Below, piece by piece: positions 24,717-33,876 of a stretch of DNA of 64,000 nt. A program made the position numbers and the translations under genes. How positions within the stretch are numbered: position 1 is the stretch's first letter; every line of letters starts with the position of its first letter. The stretch covers positions 390,681 to 454,680 of the forward strand of contig NZ_JAIFZM010000001.1 of NCBI RefSeq assembly GCF_022095695.1, written 5' to 3'. The notes under the pieces are model-generated. The model was not told where the DNA came from and searched no databases. It saw only the letters and a list, made by a program, of their open reading frames with translations. The stretch is from Oceanobacillus jordanicus (lineage in GTDB: Bacteria > Bacillota > Bacilli > Bacillales > Amphibacillaceae).

Positions 24717-26744
24717 TTACCGAAATAAATTAAATAATTGTTCCACCATGCTTTTTTCCTCATCTTTATCCTCTTTTTGGTAATGTTCCGTGCAATATCC
24801 CTCTGGTTCTGTTCCTTTTTCAAAGTACATAACACGGCTTGATTCGCAATATGGTGTTGCTCGCAGTCCTGTTACAGGATCAATAGGAATTCCTACAACA
24901 CCGCTTGGTGCAGTGAAATTTTCCACTGGAAGTTCTTCATGTGCTGCTTCCATGAATCCTGCCCAGATTTGCTTGGTATAAGCAGATTCTGCAACCTTCT
25001 CCATTGGTCGATTATCATCATAGCCAGCCCAAACCCCTGTCACAAGTGATGGACTATAACCAATCATCCAACTGTCGGAATTGGTTGTACCGGACTTTCC
25101 GGCATAGATTCTGGAGAGTTGGTCTGAAACCGACGAACCTGTCACAGACATATAGCCATCCAGTTCCCTATCAAACATACCAGTCATAAGTTGTGTAAGG
25201 AGAAAGGCTGTCTTTTGGTCGAGCTTCTGCTTCCCTTTTTTCGTTTTATGTTTATAAACGGTTTTACCTTCTCGGTCGACAATTTTTTCGATTGTATGGC
25301 CTTGAAGTTCATGGCCCCCGTTTGCTAGCATGCCATAGGCAGTGACCATTTCTTTTACATTTACAGTTGCAGTCCCAAGTGCTAGGGAAGGAACGGCAGG
25401 GAGCTTACTTGTTATGCCAAATTCTTTTGCAGCATCTACAAGCCTCTCTGGGCCAAGATACATATTTGTTTTTACCGCATAAACGTTATCAGACAAAGCG
25501 ATAGCTTGTGCTAGTGTAATGGGTTCATTTGCATAATAGCCATTAAAATTACTTGGTTGGTACACGTTGCCATCTGCTAGCTCGAAGCTAGTTGGCTTGC
25601 TCATCAACATGGTATTGGGCGTATAGCCATTTTCAAGTGCAGCATAATATAGAAAAGGCTTAAAAGAAGAACCAGGCATTCGCTTTGCCGATGTTGTCCG
25701 GTTAAAGGGACTCTGATTATAGTCTCTGCCACCAAGCATGGCAGTAATCCCACCCGTGCTAGGATCGACCGCTAAAGCGCCTATCTCCAGTTCTGTTTCA
25801 GGCTGAACTGTCTTCTCTACTTGTTGTTCAAGTAGCTTTTGCTGTTTGGTGTTAAGTGTTGTATAGATAGAATAACCGCCTGCCCGGACTTCTTTCTGTT
25901 TCCTGCCTAGTAGCTCAGCGGCTTCCTTGATAACTGTATCTTGGAAATGGGGGGCGGTTTTTTCCTGGCTGTTGGGACTGTTTTTAGCATAGATTAATTC
26001 CTGTCGCAATGCCGAATCAAAAGATTTTTGGTCGATAATCCCTTTATCAAGTAAGTTGGTCAATATTTGTTTTTGACGATTTCGCGCCCTTTCTTCATCG
26101 TTTAGAGGGGAGTAATAGGTTGGTCCCTTTGGGATGCCTGCTAGCATTGCTGCTTCAGCAACCGTTAAATCTGTGGCTGGTTTATTAAAAAAATAGTTAC
26201 TAGCGGCTTCGATTCCATATGCTCCGTGACCGTAGTAAATAGAATTTAAATAGCCCTCCAGAATGTCTTCTTTGGAGTAAAACATTTCAAGGCGCACTGT
26301 ATAAAATGCTTCCTTGATCTTTCGGGTGAGGCTTTTTTCATGGGTTAAATAAAGATTCCTTGCATATTGCTGGGTTAAAGTGCTGGCACCTTCTTTGAGG
26401 GACCATGTTTTAATATCCTTTACAATTGCTCCCATGATACGTTTCAAATCAAAACCATGGTGATTATAAAAGTTCTGATCCTCGGTAAGTAGTGTGGCTG
26501 CTATAATTTCCTCTGACATTTCGCTCAGCTCAACCCATTGCCGGTATTCCGGTCCACGTTCTTCTCCAATCACTTCTTCATTAGTACTATAAAGAATGGT
26601 ATTCTGATCCATTTGCAAATCTGGTGGGCCAAGCAGGAAACTAGTAAGGTAGATGGCACCCGCTCCAAGTAGGAAAACTGCCACTAGCCACACGATTAAT
26701 TTTAATAGGAGTTTTGACCCCAAGTTATACTTTCCTTTTCCCAT
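24717..26744 (-). CDS. pbpG: Class A penicillin-binding protein PbpG
   Basis: This 675-residue protein has an N-terminal membrane anchor (KLIVWLVAVFLLGAGAIYLT). A GT51 glycosyltransferase domain follows (catalytic glutamate in LLTEDQNFYNHHG; GASTLTQQYARNLYL; second region EILEGYLNSIYYGHGAYGIE with local changes), then a transpeptidase domain. The transpeptidase motifs are SxxK in PGSSFKPFLYY, SxN in LSDNVYAV, and KSGT in YAGKSGTTNSDSWM. In B. subtilis PbpG is made in the forespore and acts with PbpF in spore wall synthesis. A sigma-F/G type promoter at 26776 supports the same control. It is divergent from speE. Confidence 0.94.
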   Translation of the reverse strand: MGKGKYNLGSKLLLKLIVWLVAVFLLGAGAIYLTSFLLGPPDLQMDQNTILYSTNEEVIGEERGPEYRQWVELSEMSEEIIAATLLTEDQNFYNHHGFDLKRIMGAIVKDIKTWSLKEGASTLTQQYARNLYLTHEKSLTRKIKEAFYTVRLEMFYSKEDILEGYLNSIYYGHGAYGIEAASNYFFNKPATDLTVAEAAMLAGIPKGPTYYSPLNDEERARNRQKQILTNLLDKGIIDQKSFDSALRQELIYAKNSPNSQEKTAPHFQDTVIKEAAELLGRKQKEVRAGGYSIYTTLNTKQQKLLEQQVEKTVQPETELEIGALAVDPSTGGITAMLGGRDYNQSPFNRTTSAKRMPGSSFKPFLYYAALENGYTPNTMLMSKPTSFELADGNVYQPSNFNGYYANEPITLAQAIALSDNVYAVKTNMYLGPERLVDAAKEFGITSKLPAVPSLALGTATVNVKEMVTAYGMLANGGHELQGHTIEKIVDREGKTVYKHKTKKGKQKLDQKTAFLLTQLMTGMFDRELDGYMSVTGSSVSDQLSRIYAGKSGTTNSDSWMIGYSPSLVTGVWAGYDDNRPMEKVAESAYTKQIWAGFMEAAHEELPVENFTAPSGVVGIPIDPVTGLRATPYCESSRVMYFEKGTEPEGYCTEHYQKEDKDEEKSMVEQLFNLFR

Positions 26745-26775
26745 GATTCGTATCTCCAGTATGTGTGCATTTCTA

Positions 26776-26806
26776 TCAGTATGGGAAAAGATAAAAAGAT
26801 CTAAAC
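26776..26806 (-). promoter_or_regulatory. Sigma-F/sigma-G type promoter of pbpG
   Basis: On the minus strand GTTTA is followed after 18 bp by CATACTG, about 35 bp before the pbpG start. The same GTTTA-N18-CATACTG occurs before spoIIR at 54586. Both genes are forespore-expressed in B. subtilis. Confidence 0.55.
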
Positions 26807-26884
26807 AAAATGTGAGAAAAAGCTTGTCTTTTTGTAGAAATTCTCTATAATTTTATTGTCTTGATAGATGAAGGAGTGAAGAAA

Positions 26885-27712
26885 ATGAGCATGTGGTTTA
26901 CTGAAAATCAAACAGCCAATTTTGGCATTACAGCAAAAATAAAACAAACACTAGCTACTGTGAAAACAGACTTCCAGGAGCTTCAAATGATAGAAACAGA
27001 AGAATGGGGCAATATGCTTGTACTAGACGATATGGTCATGACAACAGAAAGGGACGAATTTGTTTACCATGAAATGGTTGCCCACGTACCATTATTTACC
27101 CATCCTAATCCGAAGCATGTCCTAGTTGTGGGCGGAGGAGATGGTGGGGTTATTCGCGAAGTACTTAAACACCCCTCTGTCGAAAAGGCGGTCCTTGTTG
27201 AAATTGATGGGCAGGTAATCGAGTACTCTAAAAAGTTTCTGCCTTCCATTGCAGGAACATTGGATGATCCGCGAGTAGAAGTGAAAGTCGATGATGGCTT
27301 TTTATACATTGCAAATAGCAAGCGTGAATTTGATGTCATTATGGTGGATTCCACAGAGCCTGTAGGCCCAGCGGTTAGCCTCTTTACAGAAGGGTTTTAC
27401 AGCGGAATAAAGGATGCTTTAAAAGATGATGGCATTTTCGTTGCGCAGACGGACAACCCGTGGTTCAAAGCAGACCTCATTCATCAGGTATACCATGATG
27501 TGAAAAAGATCTTCCCTGTTACAAAGCTATATACTGCTAATATTCCTACGTACCCAAGTGGGCTGTGGACATTTACAATGGGAAGCAAAATACACGATCC
27601 GCTAAAAGTGAAGCCAGAACGTTTCCATGAAATCGAAACGAAATACTACACACCAGAACTGCATACGGCTTCCTTTGCGTTGCCGAGGTTTGTGTCAGAT
27701 TTATTGAAATAG
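26885..27712 (+). CDS. speE: Spermidine synthase
   Basis: This 275-residue enzyme transfers an aminopropyl group from decarboxylated SAM to putrescine. The family marks are [16 protein letters not shown] (nucleotide site), [26 protein letters not shown] and [14 protein letters not shown] (catalytic aspartate). The ATG at 26885 follows AAGGAGTG; length matches B. subtilis SpeE (276). It forms an operon with speB, 12 bp downstream. Confidence 0.96.
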   Translation: MSMWFTENQTANFGITAKIKQTLATVKTDFQELQMIETEEWGNMLVLDDMVMTTERDEFVYHEMVAHVPLFTHPNPKHVLVVGGGDGGVIREVLKHPSVEKAVLVEIDGQVIEYSKKFLPSIAGTLDDPRVEVKVDDGFLYIANSKREFDVIMVDSTEPVGPAVSLFTEGFYSGIKDALKDDGIFVAQTDNPWFKADLIHQVYHDVKKIFPVTKLYTANIPTYPSGLWTFTMGSKIHDPLKVKPERFHEIETKYYTPELHTASFALPRFVSDLLK

Positions 27713-27724
27713 AGGAGGGACTCC

Positions 27725-28597
27725 ATGCGATTCGATGAGGCGTACTCAGGAAAAGTGTTTATTATGTCAGGAAATGATTACGAAAAAGCACAGGCTGTCA
27801 TTTATGGCATGCCAATGGACTGGACAGTGAGCTTTCGCCCTGGTTCACGATTTGGCCCTGGACGTATTCGAGAGGCCTCTATTGGACTGGAAGAATACAG
27901 CCCATATATGGACAAGCATTTAGAGGAAGTTTCCTATTTTGATGCAGGAGATATTCCACTACCATTTGGCAATCCCCAGCGTAGCTTGGACGAGATTCGT
28001 AAGTATGTGACAAAGCTTAGTGCAGATGGGAAATTCCCGCTTGGTCTTGGGGGAGAACATTTAGTTACCTGGCCGGTCATTCAGGCGATGCACGAGGTAT
28101 ATCCAGATATGGCAGTAGTTCATATTGATGCGCATGCCGATCTCCGCGAAGAATACGAAGGGGAAGCACTTTCCCATTCGACCCCTGTACGGAAGATCTG
28201 TGGCTTGCTTGGTGCAGAGAACGTCTATTCATTTGGGATTCGTTCCGGGATGCGTGAAGAATTCCAGTTTGCTAAGGAAAGCGGCATGCATATGACAAAG
28301 TATGATGTAGCGGATCCATTAGAAAAAGTATTACCACAGCTTGCAGGACGAAAGGTATACGTCACCATCGATATTGATGTATTGGACCCTGCTTTTGCTC
28401 CAGGTACCGGTACAGCTGAAGCTGGTGGGATCACATCCAAAGAATTGCTAAAAGCAATTCAACTAATTGCCGAGTCTGAAGTGAAGGTTATTGGTGCAGA
28501 CCTCGTAGAAGTTGCACCAGCCTATGACCATTCAGAAAAGACAGCTATTGCAGCAAGTAAATTCGTTCGTGAAATGCTGCTCGGATGGGTGAAATAA
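27725..28597 (+). CDS. speB: Agmatinase
   Basis: This 290-residue ureohydrolase turns agmatine into putrescine and urea, supplying the substrate for SpeE. The binuclear manganese ligands are visible in GGEHLVTWP, VVHIDAHADLRE, and TIDIDVLDPAFAPGTGT, followed by the family EAGG. AGGAGGGA precedes the ATG. It ends the speE–speB operon. Confidence 0.96.
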   Translation: MRFDEAYSGKVFIMSGNDYEKAQAVIYGMPMDWTVSFRPGSRFGPGRIREASIGLEEYSPYMDKHLEEVSYFDAGDIPLPFGNPQRSLDEIRKYVTKLSADGKFPLGLGGEHLVTWPVIQAMHEVYPDMAVVHIDAHADLREEYEGEALSHSTPVRKICGLLGAENVYSFGIRSGMREEFQFAKESGMHMTKYDVADPLEKVLPQLAGRKVYVTIDIDVLDPAFAPGTGTAEAGGITSKELLKAIQLIAESEVKVIGADLVEVAPAYDHSEKTAIAASKFVREMLLGWVK

Positions 28598-28605
28598 AAT
28601 TCAAG

Positions 28606-28630
28606 CCTCTACCTACGGGTGGAGGTTTTT
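28606..28630 (+). terminator. Terminator of speE–speB
   Basis: CCTCTACC-TACG-GGTGGAGG followed by five T. Confidence 0.9.
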
Positions 28631-28671
28631 AAATTTCAATATTGTTAAAACCTCTGGTCCATCAACCACAT

Positions 28672-28930
28672 GCGCAGTCCAATCGATTACGAGAGAGGTT
28701 TAATCAACCATAGGAGCAGTCCAATCGATCATGTGACAGGTTTAATCAATCAGATGAGCAGTCCAATCGATTACGAGAGAGGTTTAATCAACCATAGGAG
28801 CAGTTCAATCGATCACGTGACAGGTTTAATCAATCATAGGAGCAGTTCAATCATCACGCAACAGGTTTAATCAATCATAGGAGCAGTCCAATCGATCACG
28901 CGACAGGTACAATCAATCACATGAGTTGTC
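28672..28930. repeat. 42-bp tandem repeat array upstream of ywiB
   Basis: Six full units plus a partial one, each starting G(A/C)GCAGTCCAATCGAT. Unit starts are 28672, 28714, 28756, 28798, 28840 and 28881. Five units are 42 bp; the fifth is 41 bp because one G is lost. Odd and even units alternate in sequence for the first four, giving an 84-bp higher period. A 66-codon open frame crosses units 1–4 with a 14-residue period, but the lost base ends it, so coding is doubtful. Confidence 0.85.
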
Positions 28931-29055
28931 TAATCACCGGCCAGCTAACTTCAATAGGATGCAAATTCAGGAATTTTAAAGGTAGTTCTGGCATTTCCCC
29001 CCTGATTAACGATATAATAGGTCATTATATGATTTTTTACGATTGAGGAGATTTG

Positions 29056-29496
29056 ATGACACAACAAGGACGAAAAGTCATGATTGAGCTTTCTACCTCC
29101 ATTGAAGACAATGGAAATGTGGAAAAAAGCCAGATGAAGCATACGGCCGAATTTTTTCAAAAAGGCAAGCTGGATGTGTTGCGCTATGAAGAGCAGGATG
29201 AGAATGGTTCTTCAACAAAAAATCTGATTACCATACAGCCAGATAAAGTGAGTATTAAACGAACTGGTGATGTTAGTATGAATCAGCAATTTCAGCAAGG
29301 TTACATTACCGAAAATGTGCTGAAGCACCCTTATGGTAGCATGCATATGGAAACATCTACCCAAACAATCAGCTATAATGCACCAACAGACCATTCTGAA
29401 GGGCGTTTAAAAATAGATTACACAGTTAAATTAAATGGCCAGGATGAACGCAGCCATGAGATCAAACTTACAATTATAGAGGAGGGTGCCAAATGA
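29056..29496 (+). CDS. ywiB: YwiB family protein (DUF1934)
   Basis: This 146-residue protein is a DUF1934 beta-barrel protein (calycin-like). It begins [19 protein letters not shown] and has the conserved blocks [20 protein letters not shown] and [19 protein letters not shown]. Function is unknown, but it is linked to argS in many Bacillaceae. The ATG at 29056 follows GAGGAGATTTG. Its stop overlaps the argS start by four bases (ATGA). Confidence 0.92.
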   Translation: MTQQGRKVMIELSTSIEDNGNVEKSQMKHTAEFFQKGKLDVLRYEEQDENGSSTKNLITIQPDKVSIKRTGDVSMNQQFQQGYITENVLKHPYGSMHMETSTQTISYNAPTDHSEGRLKIDYTVKLNGQDERSHEIKLTIIEEGAK

Positions 29497-31163
29497 ACGT
29501 GTTGGCCCAAACGGAAGAAATATTAAAACAAGCAATAGCAACAGCTGTCATACAGGCTGACCTAGCGACAGAAGAGGAGCTCCCTTCGATTGTTCTCGAA
29601 AAACCAAAAGACAAAGCACATGGTGATTTCGCAACAAATATCGCGATGCAGCTGGCTAGAATTGCCAAAAAGGCTCCTAGACAAATAGCGGAAGACATTA
29701 CGGCTAACTTAGACAATACAAAAGCTTCCATCGAAAAAGTGGAAATTGCTGGTCCTGGATTCATTAACTTTTTCATGAAAAATGATTTTCTCGGTGAAAT
29801 CATTCCAACTATTCTTAAAGACCAAGCATCATACGGAAGAACTAATGCTGGTCAAGGTGAAAAGGTTCAAGTAGAATTTGTTTCGGTTAATCCTACAGGC
29901 GATCTACATTTAGGGCATGCTCGTGGCGCAGCTTTTGGGGACGTACTTTGTAATGTCCTAAATGCTGCTGGCTACCAAGTGGAACGTGAATATTATATTA
30001 ACGATGCAGGAAACCAGATTGATAACTTGGCGTTGTCCGTCGATGCGCGTTATCTCCAGGCACTTGGAAAAGACGTTGCGATGCCTGAAGATGGCTATCA
30101 CGGTGAAGACATCGTGAAGATTGGCGAAAAGCTGGCAGAGGAGCATGGTGAAAGCTGGGCTGAGAAAGAACAGTCTGAGCGTCTAGCCTTCTTTAAGGAA
30201 TATGGATTAAAGTATGAACTAGGTAAAATTGAAGAAGACTTAGCAGAATTCCGTGTGCATTTTGATAACTGGTTCTCTGAGCGTTCTTTGTATCAGGATG
30301 ATAAAATCACGGATGCACTTGATGTATTGAAAAATGGCAACTATGTGTATGAGAAAGATGGTGCGACCTGGTTCCGCACTACAGATTTCGGTGATGATAA
30401 AGACCGTGTTCTTAAGAAACAGGATGGTAGCTACACCTATCTAACTCCAGACATTGCTTACCATAAAAATAAGCTGGATCGTGGTTTTAATAAAATTATT
30501 AATGTATGGGGTGCTGATCACCATGGTTATATCCCAAGAATGCGCGCAGCCATTCAGGCGTTAGGCTATCCAGTGGAAAAATTTGATGTGAAAATCATAC
30601 AAATGGTGAACCTGTTTGAAAATGGCGAGAAACTACGTATGAGTAAACGGACAGGTAAAGCAGTAGCACTTCGAGAATTAATGGAAGAAGTGGGCGTCGA
30701 TGCCGTTCGTTACTATTTTGTAACCCGTTCAAATGATTCACAGCTTGATTTTGACATGGATTTAGCACGTTCACAATCCAATGACAACCCAGTATTCTAC
30801 GTACAATACGCCCATGCACGGATATGTACAATGCTGAAGCAGGCGGAAAGCAAGGGATACGAGGTGGAGGCGGGCTATGATGCAAGTCTGCTAACAGCAG
30901 AGAAAGAAGTAGACCTACTGAAAAAACTTGGTGAATTTCCGCAAACTGTTGCAGATGCCGCAGAAAAGCAAACACCTCATAAAGTCACACAGTATGTGTA
31001 TGACCTTGCGACATTGTTACACAGCTTTTATAACGCTGAAAAGGTTTTGGACGAATCCAATAAAGAGCTGACACATGCCCGTATTGCCTTAATGAAAGCA
31101 GTAAGAACCGTATTACAAAACGCATTAAAGTTAATTGCTGTTACCGCACCAGAGAAAATGTAA
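29493..31163 (+). CDS. argS: Arginyl-tRNA synthetase
   Basis: This 556-residue class I synthetase charges tRNA-Arg. The HIGH motif appears as [13 protein letters not shown] and the KMSKS region as [13 protein letters not shown]. The N-terminal additional domain ([23 protein letters not shown]) and the C-terminal DALR anticodon-binding domain ([17 protein letters not shown]) are present. GGAGGG lies inside the end of ywiB, with which it is coupled. A terminator follows at 31183. Confidence 0.97.
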   Translation: MNVLAQTEEILKQAIATAVIQADLATEEELPSIVLEKPKDKAHGDFATNIAMQLARIAKKAPRQIAEDITANLDNTKASIEKVEIAGPGFINFFMKNDFLGEIIPTILKDQASYGRTNAGQGEKVQVEFVSVNPTGDLHLGHARGAAFGDVLCNVLNAAGYQVEREYYINDAGNQIDNLALSVDARYLQALGKDVAMPEDGYHGEDIVKIGEKLAEEHGESWAEKEQSERLAFFKEYGLKYELGKIEEDLAEFRVHFDNWFSERSLYQDDKITDALDVLKNGNYVYEKDGATWFRTTDFGDDKDRVLKKQDGSYTYLTPDIAYHKNKLDRGFNKIINVWGADHHGYIPRMRAAIQALGYPVEKFDVKIIQMVNLFENGEKLRMSKRTGKAVALRELMEEVGVDAVRYYFVTRSNDSQLDFDMDLARSQSNDNPVFYVQYAHARICTMLKQAESKGYEVEAGYDASLLTAEKEVDLLKKLGEFPQTVADAAEKQTPHKVTQYVYDLATLLHSFYNAEKVLDESNKELTHARIALMKAVRTVLQNALKLIAVTAPEKM

Positions 31164-31182
31164 AAAAGATAACTTATATGGT

Positions 31183-31211
31183 AAAAGCCGGGCTGATCAG
31201 CTCGGCTTTTT
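31183..31211 (+). terminator. Terminator of ywiB–argS
   Basis: AAAAGCCG…CGGCTTTTT with a GCTGATCAGC inner palindrome. Confidence 0.9.
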
Positions 31212-31230
31212 GCTTAGCAATAAAGAGCAC

Positions 31231-31356
31231 GGGAGCATAGTCCGAGAAAGGCTGAACATCGGCCGGAAATGCGGGAACATCGCCCGGGAAAGATTAAACA
31301 TCGGCCAAGAATACCTGAATATCGCCCGAGAGAGGTCTAACATCGGCCAACTTCGT
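31231..31356. repeat. 42-bp (2 × 21) tandem repeat array downstream of argS
   Basis: Three 42-bp units (starting at 31231, 31273 and 31315), each made of two similar 21-bp halves with the word AACATCGSCC. The six halves fall on one face of the helix. The sequence can be read as a 14-residue repeat, but no ribosome-binding site fits. The region to 31440 holds no other feature. Confidence 0.8.
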
Positions 31357-31468
31357 ATAAGTCCACTGCGCAAGCAACAAATATGGTTAAACAAAAACTC
31401 AAGATTGTGGCTTTAATTAGAAGCAGATGTATCTTGTCCCTTAGAACGAATATTTTACAGAATTTAAG

Positions 31469-31496
31469 TTGACTGAATGATCATTCATCGTTTAAA
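31469..31496 (+). promoter_or_regulatory. fadF promoter with embedded operator
   Basis: TTGACT (31469–31474) and TAAAGT (31491–31496, approximate) bracket the perfect palindrome TGAATGATCATTCA at 31474–31487. A repressor there would block RNA polymerase. The half-site TGAATGA is that of B. subtilis FadR, which however has four bases between half-sites; here there are none. Confidence 0.65.
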
Positions 31497-31600
31497 GTAG
31501 AGGTAGAAGTTATTTGTTTTTTACTATTCACAAAAATGAAATCGCTAACATCTTTTGGGGATAGGAGACATGCCAAGAAATGACAGAGGGGGAGCGGATA

Positions 31601-33709
31601 ATGGAGACATTTTTGCTAATAAACGGATTAGCCTTTGCAGCCATCACACTATATGGCCTGTATTTATTCGCTAGAGTTGTAGCGACTAGGGTAGCGTACA
31701 TTCGACTTGGGAAAAAATCAGAGTTTGACCGACAGTATAAAGAGCGGTTTCGCAGGATAGGGAAAATTGTATTTGGCCAATCAAAGCTTTTGAAAGATAA
31801 GAAGTCTGGTACCATTCATGTCATGATGTTCTATGGATTTATTCTTGTTCAGTTCGGTGCCATTGATTTTATTGTAAGAGGAATTTCACCGGGCAACCAT
31901 TTGCCGTTTGGAATCTTTTATCCAGGCTTTGTATTTTTTCAAGAGCTTGTAACGTTGATGATTCTTGTTGCGGTTGGTTGGGCTTTTTATCGTCGTTATA
32001 TGGAAAAGCTTGTCCGTTTGAAGCGCGGATTTAAAGCAGGGCTAGTTCTTATTTTTATTGGTAGTTTGATGGTTTCCGTGCTTGTTGGAAACGGAATGGC
32101 GCAAATCTGGCACGGTCATGAAATGACATGGACAGAGCCAATTGCTAGTTTAATAGCAGGAGCATTTAGTTGGATATCACCAACTGCTGCAATGGTTGTA
32201 TTCTTAATTGCATGGTGGGTTCATACCATTACATTACTGTCCTTCCTTGTTTACGTTCCGCAATCCAAGCATGCTCATTTAATAGCTGCCCCGATTAATG
32301 TATTTCTAAGTAAGCGGGTCCCGGGTAAACTGAAGAAACTTGATTTTGATATTGATGAGGATGCCGAGGAAAGCGAAGAGGAGATATCCTTTGGTGTTGG
32401 AAAGATAGAGGATTTTGAACAACATCAGATGATAGATTTTTATGCATGTGTAGAATGTGGTCGCTGTACCGATGTCTGTCCTGCATCTGGAACAGGCAAA
32501 ATGCTTTCTCCGATGGATATCATGGTGAAACTAAGGAACCACCTAACAGAAAAAGGTGCTTCAATCACAGGGAAATCACCTTGGGTTCCAGCTTACGCGT
32601 TTGCAGGTACACAAGGAAATCAAGCTACTTCAAATGAAGAAGCAGCAGCCACAGTGCAACATGCTAGTTTAATTGGCGATGTCATTACAGCGGAAGAGCT
32701 TTCTGGTTGTACGACATGCCGAAACTGTGAGGATGCTTGTCCAGTAAATAATGAACACGTTGGTACGATCATTGATTTGCGGCGCTATCTTGTGATGACA
32801 GAAGGAAAGATGGATCAAGATGTACAGCGTGCTGTAATGAATATTGAACGTCAAGGAAACCCGTGGGGACTGTCGAAAAAAGACCGTGTGAAATGGCGGG
32901 ATCTTGATGAGACAGCTTATATTCCAACAGTAAAAGAACTGAAAAAAGAAGAGAAAGAATTTGACTATCTATTCTGGGTTAGCTCGATGGGGGCTTATGA
33001 TAGCCGCAGCCAGAAAATTGCAATCTCCTTTGCCAAGCTTATGAACCAGGCAGGCATCCGATTTGCAATACTTGGGAACAAGGAAGCAAATTCTGGAGAT
33101 ACGGCAAGACGAATTGGAAATGAATTTTTATTCCAGGAAATTACCGAGAAAAATATAAAAGAATTTGAGAAAAATGGTGTAACCAAAATCGTAACGATTG
33201 ACCCGCATGCATACAATATCTTTAAAAACGAATACCCCGATTTTGGGTTTGAAGCAGAAGTCTATCATCATACACAAATGCTTTATGATTTGGTAATGGA
33301 AGGAAAGCTAGCCCCTAAGCGGGAAATAAAGCAAAGACTCACCTATCATGATTCCTGCTATCTAGGAAGATATAACGGAGTGTATGATCCACCTAGAGAA
33401 ATTTTGAAATCCATACCAGGTCTTGAGTTAGTAGAGATGACACGTAGTAAAGAGAATGGTATGTGTTGTGGTGCAGGTGGTGGCTTGATGTGGACAGAGG
33501 AAACGACTGGAAATCGGATTAATGTGGCAAGAACCGAACAAGCTATTGCCGTGCAACCGACAATGATCTCAAGCGCGTGTCCTTATTGTTTGACGATGCT
33601 TAGTGACGGAACGAAAGCGAAAAATGTTGAAGAGGATATAAGCACAATGGATGTTGCAGAGATCCTGGCATTGTCTGTGTTTACGGAAACAGAAAGCAAA
33701 ACAGCGTAA
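31601..33709 (+). CDS. fadF: FadF-type iron–sulfur electron transfer protein
   Basis: This 702-residue protein is thought to pass electrons from acyl-CoA dehydrogenase (through ETF) to the quinone pool. The N-terminal third has five or six membrane segments like a nitrate-reductase gamma subunit. Two [4Fe-4S] motifs follow, CVECGRCTDVCPASG and CTTCRNCEDACPVNN. Two heterodisulfide-reductase CCG domains finish the protein (YHDSCYLGRYNG…GMCCGAGGG and SACPYCLTML). Length matches B. subtilis FadF (705). The ATG at 31601 follows GAGGGGGAG. It heads the acyl-CoA gene run. Confidence 0.92.
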   Translation: METFLLINGLAFAAITLYGLYLFARVVATRVAYIRLGKKSEFDRQYKERFRRIGKIVFGQSKLLKDKKSGTIHVMMFYGFILVQFGAIDFIVRGISPGNHLPFGIFYPGFVFFQELVTLMILVAVGWAFYRRYMEKLVRLKRGFKAGLVLIFIGSLMVSVLVGNGMAQIWHGHEMTWTEPIASLIAGAFSWISPTAAMVVFLIAWWVHTITLLSFLVYVPQSKHAHLIAAPINVFLSKRVPGKLKKLDFDIDEDAEESEEEISFGVGKIEDFEQHQMIDFYACVECGRCTDVCPASGTGKMLSPMDIMVKLRNHLTEKGASITGKSPWVPAYAFAGTQGNQATSNEEAAATVQHASLIGDVITAEELSGCTTCRNCEDACPVNNEHVGTIIDLRRYLVMTEGKMDQDVQRAVMNIERQGNPWGLSKKDRVKWRDLDETAYIPTVKELKKEEKEFDYLFWVSSMGAYDSRSQKIAISFAKLMNQAGIRFAILGNKEANSGDTARRIGNEFLFQEITEKNIKEFEKNGVTKIVTIDPHAYNIFKNEYPDFGFEAEVYHHTQMLYDLVMEGKLAPKREIKQRLTYHDSCYLGRYNGVYDPPREILKSIPGLELVEMTRSKENGMCCGAGGGLMWTEETTGNRINVARTEQAIAVQPTMISSACPYCLTMLSDGTKAKNVEEDISTMDVAEILALSVFTETESKTA

Positions 33710-33746
33710 TTCGAAAACATAACTATGGTAAAATGACAGAGAGGGA

Positions 33747-33772
33747 GAAGGGAGACTTCCTTCTTCTTTTAT
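33747..33772 (+). terminator. Possible weak terminator after fadF
   Basis: GAAGG-GAGACTT-CCTTC with a T-rich tail. The short stem may allow partial read-through into the thiolase gene. Confidence 0.45.
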
Positions 33773-33782
33773 GCACGTAATC

Positions 33783-33796
33783 TGAGCGAGCGTTCA
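33783..33796. promoter_or_regulatory. TetR/FadR-type operator before the thiolase gene
   Basis: TGAGCGAGCGTTCA is an imperfect 14-bp palindrome of the same length as the fadF operator TGAATGATCATTCA, with 10 of 14 bases shared. It lies about 80 bp before the thiolase start. The assignment rests on this likeness. Confidence 0.45.
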
Positions 33797-33876
33797 ATCA
33801 ATTTCCATGCGGCTACTTGGTATGGAGTGATAGTTTAATAAGCCGTTTTTAAATAGAAGAAAAGGTGGTAGTGATA

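Noticed and set aside
28670..28870. 66-codon open frame with 14-residue repeats
   Set aside because: It is a reading of the 42-bp tandem array, has no ribosome-binding site, and ends because one unit lost a base. Listed as a repeat instead.
28672..28930. CRISPR array
   Set aside because: Units are contiguous with no variable spacers, and no cas genes are present.
31135..31416. 93-codon open frame after argS
   Set aside because: It starts inside the argS end, runs through the argS terminator and then through the 42-bp array. No ribosome-binding site was seen.
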